NCBI RefSeq assembly: GCF_016802725.1
Contig: NC_052665.1
Span: forward strand, 13,832,501-13,896,500
Origin: Solenopsis invicta
Taxonomy: Eukaryota > Arthropoda > Insecta > Hymenoptera > Formicidae
DNA: 64,000 nt
Direction of reading: 5' to 3'
This document shows, piece after piece, positions 49,191 to 60,797 of the stretch; position 1 is the first letter of the stretch, and each line of letters begins with the position of its first letter. Position numbers and translations under genes: made by a program. Under the pieces are notes generated by a model that was not told the origin of the DNA, ran no database searches, and worked only from the letters and a program-made list of their open reading frames with translations.

Positions 49191-52103
49191 TTTCTGTTAC
49201 TAGAATTAAATAGCTTAACTCGATGAATAATTTCACTAAATTAAGCTTCGCAAGGTACGCAAACAGAAAATAAATGTTCATTCTTCAACAAAGACACTAA
49301 GTAATTTTACTTTTAACAAAATTCTAATTTATGTCTTGCTTCAAAATATAATTAATATGAATATTAAACAGCTGCAAAATAACAGTCTCATTAACAAATG
49401 GTATATTTCGAAAAACAATTTTAGAAAACTTTTTACATAAAAAAATATCGACGTTTACAAATATTTTAGCTTATCACATGTGTTTCGCGCAAGATTGATC
49501 AATTATACTTTCAGATCGTATTTTCTCCGATAATATCAAAGTATCATAAGCATCGACCCTAATTTTCGACGAATCAGAATCGAAGCGAAGCAATCGAGAA
49601 ATTCCGTATGTAAAGCGGTGTCGAGCCCACTCGACCGGTCGCGGCATAAAACGGGCGGGCGCGTGTCTTTCACCCGGCTCGTAAATCGCTCGTGGGTGGA
49701 GAAGCTCGAAAGGAAAGGGAGAATAAAAGGACATAAAAGATCGGCCGCGGTGGGCGCATGACGGGACAGGGAACGTGGAGGAAAGCCAGAAGAGAACGTT
49801 TTCCGATGGGAACTTCGAATGTATAGCATACAGCTGAACGCCATAACTCCCTCTGTCTTTCTACGGTAACGTAGATAACGAAGCACGTAAGTCGCTTCTC
49901 GCTTTCTTCCTCGCGTTTGCTATTCTCTCCGCCATCCTTTGCAGTGCCCCGGTTGCCGTCTGAGCCCTTTGCTTCCGGAAATTATAATCCGAACGTACGC
50001 GCTCGACAAAAGCGCGTCTCACATTCATGGTTGTCGTAAAATCAACACTTACGTGCTCCGAGCGTCGCATCAGTTTTAACGCCGAGGCAATTTTCATAAA
50101 ATATTATGTACGAGAGATTGAACGATTTTCTGCAAATTTCCTACATAAACCACAGATAGCTCTGATCTATCGTGATTTTAAATAAGTCAGCAAACGAAAG
50201 AAAATATTTCCAATTTTGTGATTATTTTATTTCTGTACTTATTCTCCAAGAAATGATAATATTTCTAATCTCCAAAGATATCTTAAAGGGGACTATAATG
50301 AATGCTCGAACTCGTATCGTGACCCCATCGACTACACGAGACCCAAGGGTTGAAGATAAACCTATCCCTCGATTCGATACGAACTTGACTGTGGGAAAAT
50401 CGGCGTCAGTTCTTAAGTGACATGTCCGAGAAACTGTGTTCCGGTAGGTAAGCTTTGAAGGCGTCATTACGTGCGAACGACATCTCGCTTAAGTGCCCCA
50501 TTTATATCCCGGGGAGCACAGTGACGGGACATGCAGGAATTTATAAGCTATAATATCGCTACCATGGTAGTAAAGCGTACCGGTATATATCAGCACCGCG
50601 AAAATGATCGTCCCGGTGAACCGTACGCCGCGCATATCGCTCGATTTTATTGCCGACGTGATAATCGTCGTCTGTTGCCTTTCTATATGGAGCACAGAGA
50701 TCCAAGGGTTTAATCTTTAGAATTATCACGTAACAGGTCTACAGTTGCCAGTTTGTTTGTAATACGCAGGTCAAAATATTTATTAAACCTGCATGTGTGT
50801 ATGCGCGACATTTAAAAAAATAATATTTTATATTTCCATAATAATTTACGAATAAAAAATGAAAGTGTTTTTAGATAATTTAGATATTAAAATCTTATTA
50901 ATTTTACTGAATTTCAAAGAATTTTATATCCGCTATTTGATTATTTTCTTATGTACATAATAAAAGAATAATGTACTGAAACAGAATTTATAATAAAAAT
51001 AATATAAAGAAATAAAATATACTCTATAGTAAAATGTATAAAATATTCTACAAATGTCAATTAATTTCTGAATGTATTAAAACATTTTTTTTTAATAAAA
51101 ATATTTTTTTCCATAAAAATGTTCAGTCTTTATTTTTTGATACTTTTATAACTTTTATTGCAGGTTTTAAAAAGCAGGATGGTTGAGTATTGACAATTCG
51201 CTCCGCATCAGTAGGGCGATCTCGTTTGATTCCGTATCGGGAACCAATGAATTCCAGCGGTAAATGTCACACGGAGAGAGTATAGTGCTATGTTGTCTGC
51301 AAGTGTCGAACGCGGTGGGAATAATTGCATGTTGCTATCGCCGTATGTTGCAGCAACGGCATGGCGAGCTTATCGCCAATAAAATCGCTATACCTCCCCA
51401 ATTATAACGCAACTGGTCGTGTACTTCCACATTTTTTATAGAAATCTAAATGTATATAATACAAAACCAAACATTTTTTGCTGATTCGTTTTTACTGATT
51501 AAATGTTACGTCCAATTCAGATAATTAATTATCATTCATACAGACGTGATATTAATACGTGTCGCATTCATATGCAGACGTTGCAAAAGTATTTCTAATA
51601 TCTCGTGATATGTTAATTCGCATCTATATGGTATTATACTTGTTATTCTTACATCTGATCAAACCGCATTGTAGAGCAAAATGAAGATGTTCACGGAGCG
51701 CACATAAGCATCATGATAGATATCGCCCACTATATTGTCACGCCTCAGCGAACGAACATCTACGAAATGCAAGCGTCAATCTGTCAATATCTTAGTCGTA
51801 CTGAAGAGAATAATAAGATCCATCACCGAAGCGAATAAAACGACGTCGCGAAGAAGACAAAGAACAAATGATCATTATGTCACCATCATTTCCTAGTCGA
51901 TCTTTTGACACTGAAAGCTTATTTATTACATGATAAAATTCTAGATCTTTGACGAGTTACACGAATCTACACAATTCTGTAGAAATTTTATTTAGAAGTT
52001 TTTAAAATATTTAGATCGTTTAGATAGATCAATTTAATCTTTTTTTACGAAATATTTAAGAAAGAAATTCGTAAGATTTAAACAAATTTTTCTTTTTATT
52101 GTA
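49191..52103. other. Non-coding apart from the small hydrophobic ORF at 50.5-50.6 kb
   Basis: GC-rich at 49560-50090 and 50300-50700. A minus-strand frame at 49861-50097 has a helical, charged composition with GAGCAC|GTAAGTG near codon 15, but no family is recognised. The rest is AT-rich. Confidence 0.4.
50489..50635 (-). CDS. Small hydrophobic ORF, possible signal-peptide exon (unidentified)
   Basis: Forty-eight codons beginning 'MRGVRFTGTIIFAVLIYTG': a basic N-terminus followed by a hydrophobic run of about 11 residues, as in a signal peptide or signal anchor. Codons in the first 18 residues mostly end in C or G, as in the agrin-like exon. An ACCG|GTACGC site near codon 18 could be a weak donor, in which case only the leader is coding. 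The open frame extends upstream to a methionine at 50695, so the start is uncertain. No family is recognised and a chance frame is quite possible. Confidence 0.15.
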   Translation of the reverse strand: MRGVRFTGTIIFAVLIYTGTLYYHGSDIIAYKFLHVPSLCSPGYKWGT

Positions 52104-52702
52104 CACTAAAAAAACTTAAAAATTTATGTTTTAGTTTCACTAAAATAAATCTTTAACTCTTTGATAACCGTTTGCCCTAGTACTGAATAGTATAAAAATT
52201 ATAATAATTATTTTGTTATTATAATTGCTATACATTGCTTATTGCTATACATTAAAAAAAATTTTGGTAATATCTACCAAATATTGAGTGAAATAATGCC
52301 AATTAAATATTTAATTAATATAATCAAAAATAATTTATCTTTTCTAAATATTTTGTAAATATTACTAAATTTGATAATATTAATCAAATATTTAATTGAC
52401 ATTATTTTATTCAACATTTGATAGTTATTAAATTCTTTTTTCAGTATACGGAAAATTTCTTGAAATCAACCGACTTACTTGGGAATTTGTGTCTAAAAAA
52501 TTAGCATGAAAATCAAAAATTTAAATACAGCAAAATAAAATTTTATTCCTAGCAAATAAATTAATTAATAACAAAAAATAAGATATATTTCACAAAAATG
52601 TATATTTCGTCACTTAAATTTTTTTATAACTGATAAATATCTAAGAAAATGTCATAAGTAATATTTGTTTGTTAATAATATATTTCGATTTTTTTCTCAG
52701 TG
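52104..52702. mobile_element. 599-bp TA-flanked element with CACT(G/A)AgAAAA termini
   Basis: Left end TA|CACTAAAAAAACTTAAAAA, right end TTTTTTTCTCAG TG|TA; the right end is identical over 13 bp to the termini of the 142-bp element at 33.5 kb. Beyond the ends the arms pair only weakly. A second palindromic element is nested inside it. Confidence 0.55.
52248..52448. mobile_element. Nested palindromic MITE, about 200 bp
   Basis: Arms of about 70 bp: ATTAAAAAAAATTTTGGTAAT...TGCCAATTAAATATTTAAT and its inverse, with AATTAAATATTTRATTAATAT shared. It sits inside the 599-bp element, implying insertion of one element into another. Confidence 0.7.
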
Positions 52703-52704
52703 TA

Positions 52705-55700
52705 CGCTTCATATATTTTCGAGGAATGAAATAGAAGATCCATTAGAATAAAAAGAAATTAAGATCTAAAAGATAGCGAGGACTATTCACAAGAGAGAGA
52801 AAGAGAAGCGATATAACGCGGCATACATACGCAAAATGCGTGGGCGTGCGCCACGCGACTGAACGGGTTTCTTCGTCTACTCCTCTCAAACCCCTCGCCT
52901 CTTTGGAGGCTTCCACGCACAGCGATGCCTCCGTGATGGCACCGACGAGCGTCATCCTCACCTGTATACAGGGTGTCTTAAAGAGAATCTTCTTAGCTTT
53001 TCAACGCGTGATTTTAACTCTCTAACTCTCTAAAACAATTTTCCTAAAAACAGATATGTCGTAGATTTCAAAAATCCCTGAATTAGGTGTGACTAGAGAT
53101 TTGAAATGGAAAAATCCTGTAGAATAAAATTTCAATGCCTATAAAGTCGGCATAATTATATAATAAAATTTATTAAATATTATAAGTATCAAACCGTATT
53201 TTACTCTCATACTTATACGTAATAAGAATACATGAATCATTGAACAGCAATGATATTACAATGATAACGTTGATAGAAATACTTCTGTAACCAAGTAATC
53301 AATCGCGCAGATCAACCTCGAAACAACAAACAGGTAGCGTTTCAGTATCATACTTTGTGTACATTTCATAATGTTCATTACTTCCGTGCAATGCACCTGA
53401 CTGCCATATATTCATCATAGATATACAATCGTAGATAACGATCGCGGTCACAGATGTCACAACAGATTCGTGAATACTGAAGTCTGGGGGCGATTAGCGT
53501 TCTGACATGAGTACTGTGTGAAAGAAAAAGGGAAACACGATTACAACCGCCGGTTAAAGCTTTATGGTTACGCGTATTTGTGGTATACGCTGGACCGGAG
53601 AGATATAGCCGCATAAACCACGCGTTTGTGATGACCGTAAATGAGTCATCTAGCGACCCACGGTCGCCCATACTCAAAAATTTACGACTATGTACGGACC
53701 AAACGCATATCAGAATAGTCTACGATGGCGTACAGCGTAGAGGGTGTTCGTGGACCTACCGCGGATAGAGCAGTATTAAAAACACAGCGGTTATTCCGAT
53801 GACTTTCATATAAAAAGGATGAAGGCTTTCTTCGAAAAATAAAGCGCGTATTGGAAAATTTTTTTAGTTAAATAATAATGTTAAAATATTAATTTTTGTA
53901 GAAATGATGAACATTTAAAAACAAAATTTCATTTTCATCCAAAAAATTCAGTGAAAAAGTATATAACAAAAAAGTTTTTAATCGGTCGTAAAAATTCTGT
54001 ATACTTTGAAGAAATGTATTATAGTTTAGCAGCTACTGTAAACGTTTCAAGTGCGTCGGATAAAATTTATTATAGATATGCGGCAAGCCAATTAAAAACA
54101 TAGTTTCGAGAAAAATGCGTTAAAAATCGTTTTAATTAGTTGTAAAACCACTAAAAAAAATTGTTAAAGTAATTTTACAACTTTATTTTTTATTTTTAAG
54201 ACATCATTAACTCTAAGGCATCATTCAAGAACAAAAAAATTTATTTCGATTTTTTGAAAGTTTCGCACTAGTGTAACCCCTTAACTCGCCAAATATCTTT
54301 GGTTTTCAACCAGTATTGTAACACATTAAAAGCACGCGAGATCTTGACTTTAACAATCGTCATATTTTTAGTGCAATATTCGCCACGATAAGATACACCG
54401 TACAAAGTGTCTTTCCTCATTTCTCTTTATTCGAAAGAAGACCTTGTTTGCAGATAAGAGGATCGTTAAATCGAATGTTTTATCATCGCTAACGGAATAC
54501 AACTGCGTCGCGTCAATTTGATTATCGATACCGGATTGCGACACCCACGGGCCAGAAAGCCTATCCGAGATTGAATATCGAGTGATACCATTCTGCACCG
54601 TCGCACGGTCTTTGATCGCGAACATTTGTTACAGCCGACGGGATAATCGTTCTTCCTCTAGGATAGCTCCCGGGAATGTAGAAAAGTGGCGGAACAGCAG
54701 TAAAGACTCTCGTCTCAAAAAAGGAAGCCAAGGATATAGAAACACATTCGAGGACTGCCCCGAGACTCTACGATCGTGTTTTTCCTCGGGGATGACACGA
54801 CTTTATAGAGATCTCGCCGCAGGTGTTCCCGATTGCGAAGCGCGAGCACTCGCGGGATCCGACGCTCGCGCGGAATTTATCCGACGACGCGCAATTAAGT
54901 ACAATTACCCGCGGCTGGCCGTGATTTTAACGTCACCGTAAAGCCGAACGCGATATTTCAATCGACCCGAATCGCTTCCGCGTGCAACAAGTGCGAGCGC
55001 GGGTGTTAGGGTATGGGCACGTAACGCGATAACACGATAATAAATAAACAGCTGACGCGGAAGAGCACCCCTGTGTACAAGTGTCATATATTTCCAGAAA
55101 ATAATTTTTCGTCGAAAAAAAGGGATCCCTCCACGTACCGCGACACTTATGAAGTGTACAGCAAATGTTAAAAAACCGCATCTTCTCTATATTTTTTTAA
55201 AACATCATTATTCAGATTAGTATTATTATTTAGCAGCAATTGACTCGTGTTAGAGCGATTATTTGCAGAAATTCTTATTTAAATATGATGGATTTACATT
55301 GATGGATTTTGTCGAGTATGAATGACGCAATTCGCAAATGAGAAGTACAAGCAAGCAGAGTAAAGGAAAACTTTGCATGTCGCTGAAAGTTAACGAGCAC
55401 GCTATTTCAACTCCTTCACTTCGCCAGAAGAAATGTGAATTTCTTTCCATGAGTCGTTCCTGCTCGAGGATACTTGAGGGATATTTCTGGCACTTTTGCG
55501 TGGGCCAGTTTTATGTCCGCAACTATCCCGGAGCACAAATACGAGCTAAAAAAAGTAATTTTCATATTTATACTGCTTTCAAATTATGCGGGATTTTCTG
55601 TTCCTAATATTTACTTAAGTATCTTTCGGCATTGATATTAAAAGAGGCATAAATTATTCAAATCCTAATTCAGAACATATCAACACATATAAGCTGAGAA

Positions 55701-57978
55701 AATGATACTAAATAATTATGAAATTATGAAATCACTAATGCAATTAACGGTGACGATAATAGTGGCTAGAATTTACACTCATTAAAATCTCATCTTAATT
55801 TACACTCATTAAAATTATATCTATCTCAAATAAAAACAAAAAGTGCATCTCTAATTAAAGTCGAAGGTATTAAATATCGTCGACGTGGTTCGTAGACTAT
55901 TGTTTTGCGATGCAGATTTCTGCATCTCGATCGGACGAATTTATTACCGGCAATCGTTAGGTTGTGTGCACAAACGACGCGACCGTTCGTGTTCCCTTCC
56001 CTTCCTTTTTTTTTTCTCTTTTCTCCCCGCCTATCGGCTTCGCGATACCTCGTTCGTTTGCTTGGAATACCTTGCCGCTTTCGCGCGCAAATATTTGCCG
56101 ATACACCCTTAAACGTTCAGAGAAGCGGAGGCGAGACACCCTCGCGAAATTTGGGATCTCCACAAATTTGTCCTCGACAAATATTCACTTATTGGTATGC
56201 CGGGAGCGCCCCTGCACCCCGCGTTCCTACTCTCCCGCGAACCCCCTTCGTGTTTTATCGGCGATTCTTACGACTTCTTCGCATAGAATTTTTGCGAGTT
56301 TTGATATCGAGCGTTTTCCTGTCACGCTCTATCGTTCACCTTGTCAAACGACTTTTCACAGAAGGGGAGAGTTGATTCTAGTGAAATTAATCCTCTGTAT
56401 GAAAGCTGAATATGTGAAATATGTGTAAAAGGAAAAATGGTTATGTAACAGCGGGCGCCTCGTAAATCTCACGCTCCTTCCTTTCTCGCGCCTCTTTTTA
56501 GGATTCAAATAGGAGAGATTACCCCTCTTATCTTTTGATTTATAAAAAAATGTTCAAGAGAACATCGTCATAACCGCAGCATCGGCATTCAATCCCGCGG
56601 GACGATAAGCCGATATTCGGGACAGACGGCTCACGCTACCGCGATGAATAGTAATGCTCGCGAACTAATTGAACGCGCTGCGACTATTCCTGGTTTCGAC
56701 GACCTCGTCGCTCGACTCGCATCTTGCTATAGAAAAACAAAAGAAGGGACTTTCCTATTTTTCGCGTCGGTCGAAACCCGTTTCGCGCAAACGGACGCAT
56801 GTTTTACAGGGCGACAAGGGAAGGACGAGACGACGCGACGCGACGCGCGGAGCCCCGTTATCAGCTGCGCCCGATGCTGATTTATTATGCGAACCCGTCA
56901 AACATCTCTATCAGCTCACTCGCGGCGAATTAACCGCCTGTCCGGTCGCGGTCGGAATCGCGAAACGAAAACTCGCGGGTCCGGGAACGCGCAGTGCGAC
57001 CGGAACGTTAATGCGGAGTGACAGGTACGTTGAGTGCAGCGTTCCGCGTGAATCCGCGCGTCCTCCGCCGATCTCACCCGCACGGTGTGCTAAAGTGCCG
57101 CATTTGAATAAGCCTTTCGACATTTTATCCCCCTCGATAAACAAGACAACACGCTGATTGATAATAACGCGACATTCTGACACGCTACGCCGGAGCCAGG
57201 ACTCGCGTGAAATGCGAAATTCACCACGCCTGTCGTTTCGCATTACATTTAATTACCGCGTCCTCGAGTGAACGGATCGTGATTACGATCGCGAATTTTC
57301 GTCATGTAATTAAATCGTGGAAAATTATTCAGCATTATGTAACAGCGTTTCAACGAGTTGTTAAAGATACAATATAACGCCGATCAATCGACGTTGACGT
57401 TAAAGTACAGATAAATTGACATCGAAATCTTTGCGATATCTCTGCGAAATCTCTGGAGTATGAAAAGACGGTTGATAAAAATCTTCATTTGCTCTGCCTT
57501 GAGGAATATCATTTCTGATTACCGGAATACATTATCAAGTACGGCGTTACATAATGACTGAACTTTCCCTCCAATTATATTTTTTGATCCTCATACGATC
57601 AAAGTTTACACAATCAGAAAACCGCGAGCGCTTACTCGAGCATACTTAAGTAAAACTGACTACATAAATCAGCCAGTTTTACGCCGTTTAAGGCGACAGC
57701 ATCATGATTTCCATAATTCCTTGCATATATATAACTGCAAATGGATTAATAAGACAAAGATATGTACATGAAACAGAATGCAGAGACATGTTTCGTAAAA
57801 CCTGTCATACTTTTGACAGCAATAAATTAAATTGATAAACAAAAACTTTTCCGTTTGTTGTAAAATAATTTTTTTATAATTTTGTTTTTTCTATTAGCTC
57901 CCTATAAATGAATAGCAAAGTGTTACATATTTTTACTTATAATAGTCTAATAAAATGATGTAACAAAATGATAGTGCT
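52705..57978. other. Non-coding mosaic
   Basis: TATACAGGGTGTCTTAAA at about 52966 matches a common insect repeat terminus, again without an identified partner end. GC-rich stretches lie at 54430-55060, 55880-56310 and 56440-57300; their open frames (up to 162 codons) are compositionally biased and unrecognised. Confidence 0.5.
55770..55815. repeat. 19-bp direct repeat, 8-bp spacer
   Basis: AATTTACACTCATTAAAAT is repeated exactly at 55770 and 55797. Confidence 0.85.
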
Positions 57979-57980
57979 TA

Positions 57981-58200
57981 CACTGCAAATCCAAGTGTGT
58001 AAAACGTGTAATTACTTTTTACGCATTTATATTTTTTTACATATTAAATTCAATTTATGCGTGTAATTTTTGTACTTTTTACACACTTACTACTTTTACA
58101 CGTGTATCAATATTAAATTACACGTCTAAGCATATAAAAAAATTACACGCATATAAATGCTTAAAAGGTGGCTAATTTTATGCACGAATGAATAACAAGC
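57981..58200 (+). repeat. Left terminal inverted repeat of the fold-back element
   Basis: Begins CACTGCAAATCCAAGTGTGT directly after TA (57979-57980). It is AT-rich with many GTGTAA/TTACAC words and aligns with the right repeat at high identity over at least 170 bp. Confidence 0.85.
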
Positions 58201-58220
58201 AAATGTATAGGTTAACTCAC

Positions 58221-58305
58221 CCCGCTCCCCAGATGCGCTGCCTGGCACCGACCATCGCCGACCAAGCCTCTGCTGCTCCTTCTCTCAGAATCCTTCGCTC
58301 TCCAT
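58221..58305 (-). other. Left-arm exon-like segment with a strong outward donor
   Basis: On the minus strand ATGGAG (58305) opens a six-codon frame ending in TGA; the segment continues to GGG|GTGAGTTAA (GT at 58220-58219). It aligns with the right-arm segment (shared GGTCGGCG/GGCGTCGG, CAG, CAT and GTGAGT) but its ATG frame is broken. It also shares AGGATTCTGAGAG and the donor with the sequence at 22618-22745. Confidence 0.4.
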
Positions 58306-58854
58306 AATACTTACACGCAATATCACACGCGCGCGCTTATTACCGAAACGCAATACTCGATTAAACGCTATTCAAGAGCGCTTCGCTGCGCTACGTCTCC
58401 ATGACGTTCCGTTGGCGGGAGAGAGCTTCGCTGGCGGACGGCGTCAACTTCACTCCGATTTACCGCGCGACTCGACGCGAGCTAAGTTAGGGTTGAGAGG
58501 CCAAAATCGAGACGGCTAATCGAGACACGAATGCTTCCGTGCACGCACAGAGTGTTTGACGCGTGATGTAACGCGCGCTAATGCATGTATTGTATAGAAC
58601 GCGAAGATTAACCGCGTCGCGCGCGCGATTAGACATTTTAACTCTAGCTTGACTCGCGTCGTGTCGCGGCGGTAAATCGGAGTGAAGTTGCCGACGTGAC
58701 GCTGACGTCATCCGCCGCCAACGGAGACGCGCGAAACGAAGCACTTTCGAATCGCGTTTAATCGGCCTACGCAATTAGTCCTGTATTCGTTACATTTCGG
58801 TAATTAGCGCGCGCGTGAAATCGCGTGTCGAGTATTCTCGTCTGTGTGAGTGCT

Positions 58855-58899
58855 ATGGAGTCTATGTTGGGTGGCGTCGGGCGGCAGAACGACCATGAG
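58855..58899 (+). other. Right-arm exon-like ORF with a strong outward donor
   Basis: An ATG opens 15 codons ('MESMLGGVGRQNDHE') ending exactly at GAG|GTGAGTG, a near-perfect donor (GT at 58900). It lies in the right GC-rich arm of the fold-back element and points outward. The corresponding segment in the left arm also begins ATGGAG and also ends in a GTGAGT donor. It could be the first exon of a transposon transcript or a promoter-plus-donor that captures flanking exons. No acceptor partner was identified. Function unknown. Confidence 0.4.
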
Positions 58900-59109
58900 G
58901 TGAGTGAATAATCTATTGCTTACTGTTTTCTACATTACTGTTTCTTATGACGTTTATTTACTCGCGCGGTACAATCGCGTCGCAAATGCCTCGTCGATCG
59001 TTTTACGTCAATACAAAATTTGTGGTTTTTGATCTGAAATTAAAATGTATCATGCTTACTGTCGTTCCTACACATCATAACCATTTTTTTCATAATGCGC
59101 GACTCGGTT

Positions 59110-59351
59110 TCACTACATTACAAAACAAAGTGTGTATTTTTGTGCATTAATTGTGTGTAAATTATGTAATCACTTTTTTACCCATTTATGTGAGAATAAT
59201 TTTTTTATATACTTAGACGTGTAATTTATTATTGATGCACGTTTAACCGTTTAACAAGTACAAAAGTTACGCGCATAAATATAATTTAATGCATAAAAAA
59301 TGCAAATGCTGAAAAAGTGATTACACATTTTACACACTTGGATTTGCAGTG
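59110..59351 (-). repeat. Right terminal inverted repeat of the fold-back element
   Basis: Inverse copy of the left repeat, ending in ...GGATTTGCAGTG directly before TA (59352-59353). Both the termini and internal words match the left arm. Confidence 0.85.
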
Positions 59352-59353
59352 TA

Positions 59354-60042
59354 CACACTTAATTGATGAAACATCTAACGTTTCCTTTTTTTTTTTTCAT
59401 ATTTTTAAACTTATTTGCAAATATTATATCGGCGACACCGGTTAGATTAATTTACAAGTCGTTGAAGAATTCAAACGAGACGAGAATGGAGTGGCATACG
59501 TGCTCTTGGAACGTTGATAAGAAAAAGCCTCGTGCGCGTTCCTCCTTTTTCGCTGGTCGACCGCGTTCCGGAGGTGCGAATTCTTGTATCTGGGCGTGGC
59601 AAATTGCCGCACGCGAGCCTCTAATGACGCGAACAAACGATCGAGGCATCCAGAATGGCCAGGATCAGGAGAAGAGAATGGGAGATGGAAAGAACGGTGT
59701 GAAAAAAATAAAGGCCGGCCGGTAGAACGAACGTGTCGAATGGTGAGATATGGAAGCTCCGAAGAAGTTGACTCTCCGACGAAAGTGATACGAAAAAAAA
59801 ACCGGTTCACAGCAGGCTGCTAGCCGAGGTGAAGATGGAACGAAATTGAGAGAGTCATTTAATAGACAAAAAGATAAATTAAAACCGTTCATGGGAATGT
59901 ATGCCTAGTTCGATATTTTTATCAAGTTCCAAAGTACACCGTACAAAATGATGTCTCCGATGCGATCCTAATAAAAATGACTTTCGGTAAAAGGTGATTT
60001 CACCTTACAATTGTTTTGTATAAAAAGATTATATCAATAGTG
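59354..60042. other. Non-coding spacer right of the fold-back element
   Basis: Begins with a poly(T) run that gives a signal-peptide-like start to an open frame at 59363-59725. The hydrophobic stretch is explained by the T-run, so I do not call a gene. Confidence 0.45.
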
Positions 60043-60797
60043 CACTAAAAGAATAGATTTACCAAAATATCTAAAAATTTAGTTAATTACAAATCTGAAA
60101 ACAATTTTTTGTTAAATCATCAAAATAATTACATTTCAAAAAACATCCTTGCTTTAAGAATAATTTTATTTTCGAAATATTAAAAAGAGAATAATCTTAA
60201 ACAGATATAATTTACAAACATGAATAAATTTTATATGATTTTATCAAAAAAAATATATTCTTATTATTTAATAATAATAATTGTCATGAATTAAAAAAAA
60301 AATATATCAGATAGAAAATAATATCTTCAAACGAAGAATGAGAATATTTTAATATATAAATATATATAAAAAAGTTCATTTTATTTTATTTGTTATTCTT
60401 ATTCGTCTAATTTGATAATAATATTATTATTATCAAAAATACAATTTTATTGTCTTTAAAAAATTATTATATTAAAATAAAAATATAATTTACTGAAATG
60501 AAATGTAAGATTATCAAATTTTTTAAAGATTAAATTATATGTAAGCAAGAATATAATTAGTTATTTATATGCATGTAAAATAATTGTTGGATAGAATATA
60601 TTAGTTTTAATTTGATACTAATGTTTGACATTGTGTAGAATGCTCCATGCACAATGAGCCATGCTGCAAAAAGTTTTAACATTCTAGCAACGAGCTTGAC
60701 CATTGCACATAATTATTTTTTAATGATCTAACAGAACTTTTTTCACATCTGTACTTGGTTAAATTTTTAGATACCACTGTAAAACTGTGCCTTCTAG
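60043..60797. mobile_element. MITE family A, copy 4, enlarged by AT-rich DNA
   Basis: Left arm AAAATATCTAAAAATTTAG...AATCTGAAAAC and right arm TTGGTTAAATTTTTAGATACC lie about 750 bp apart. The core AACATTCTAGCAACGAG...GCACATAATTATT sits next to the right arm. About 450 bp of nearly pure AT sequence separate the left arm from the core, so either a further insertion occurred or this is a longer family member. Confidence 0.6.

Larger units (their letters stand above)
57981..59351. mobile_element. 1371-bp fold-back (palindromic) DNA transposon, non-autonomous
   Basis: Seen: termini CACTGCAAATCC... and its exact inverse, identical for the first 24 bp, flanked on both sides by TA. The arms stay similar inward for about 200 bp of AT-rich sequence (for example TAAATTACACGTCTAAG on both). 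A second, GC-rich inverted region follows: about 58290-58495 against about 58636-58860, including a perfect 21-bp inverted match around CAACTTCACTCCG (near 58446 and 58669). Only about 130 bp at the centre are poorly paired. The right arm is roughly 200 bp longer, between 58902 and 59110. No transposase frame is present, so it must be mobilised in trans or be a relic. Known: TA target duplications occur in Tc1/mariner and Mirage-type elements, while CACTG termini occur in CMC-type elements; the family is undecided. Confidence 0.85.

Noticed and set aside
49861..50097. Helical, charged minus-strand frame of 78 codons
   Set aside because: Contains a possible donor but no family resemblance, leader or acceptor; not distinguishable from a chance frame.
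52743..52961. Minus-strand frame with fairly protein-like composition (MRMTLVGAITEASLCV...)
   Set aside because: It begins directly at a repeat-terminus word (TATACAGGGTGTC region) and ends without a convincing splice site; chance or repeat-derived sequence is simpler.
56669..57157. 162-codon frame, plus strand
   Set aside because: No motif, signal peptide or splice context; the codon pattern does not stand out from other frames in the GC-rich block.
59363..59725. Frame with an apparent signal peptide right of the fold-back element
   Set aside because: The hydrophobic stretch comes from a poly(T) run; the remainder is charged and compositionally random.
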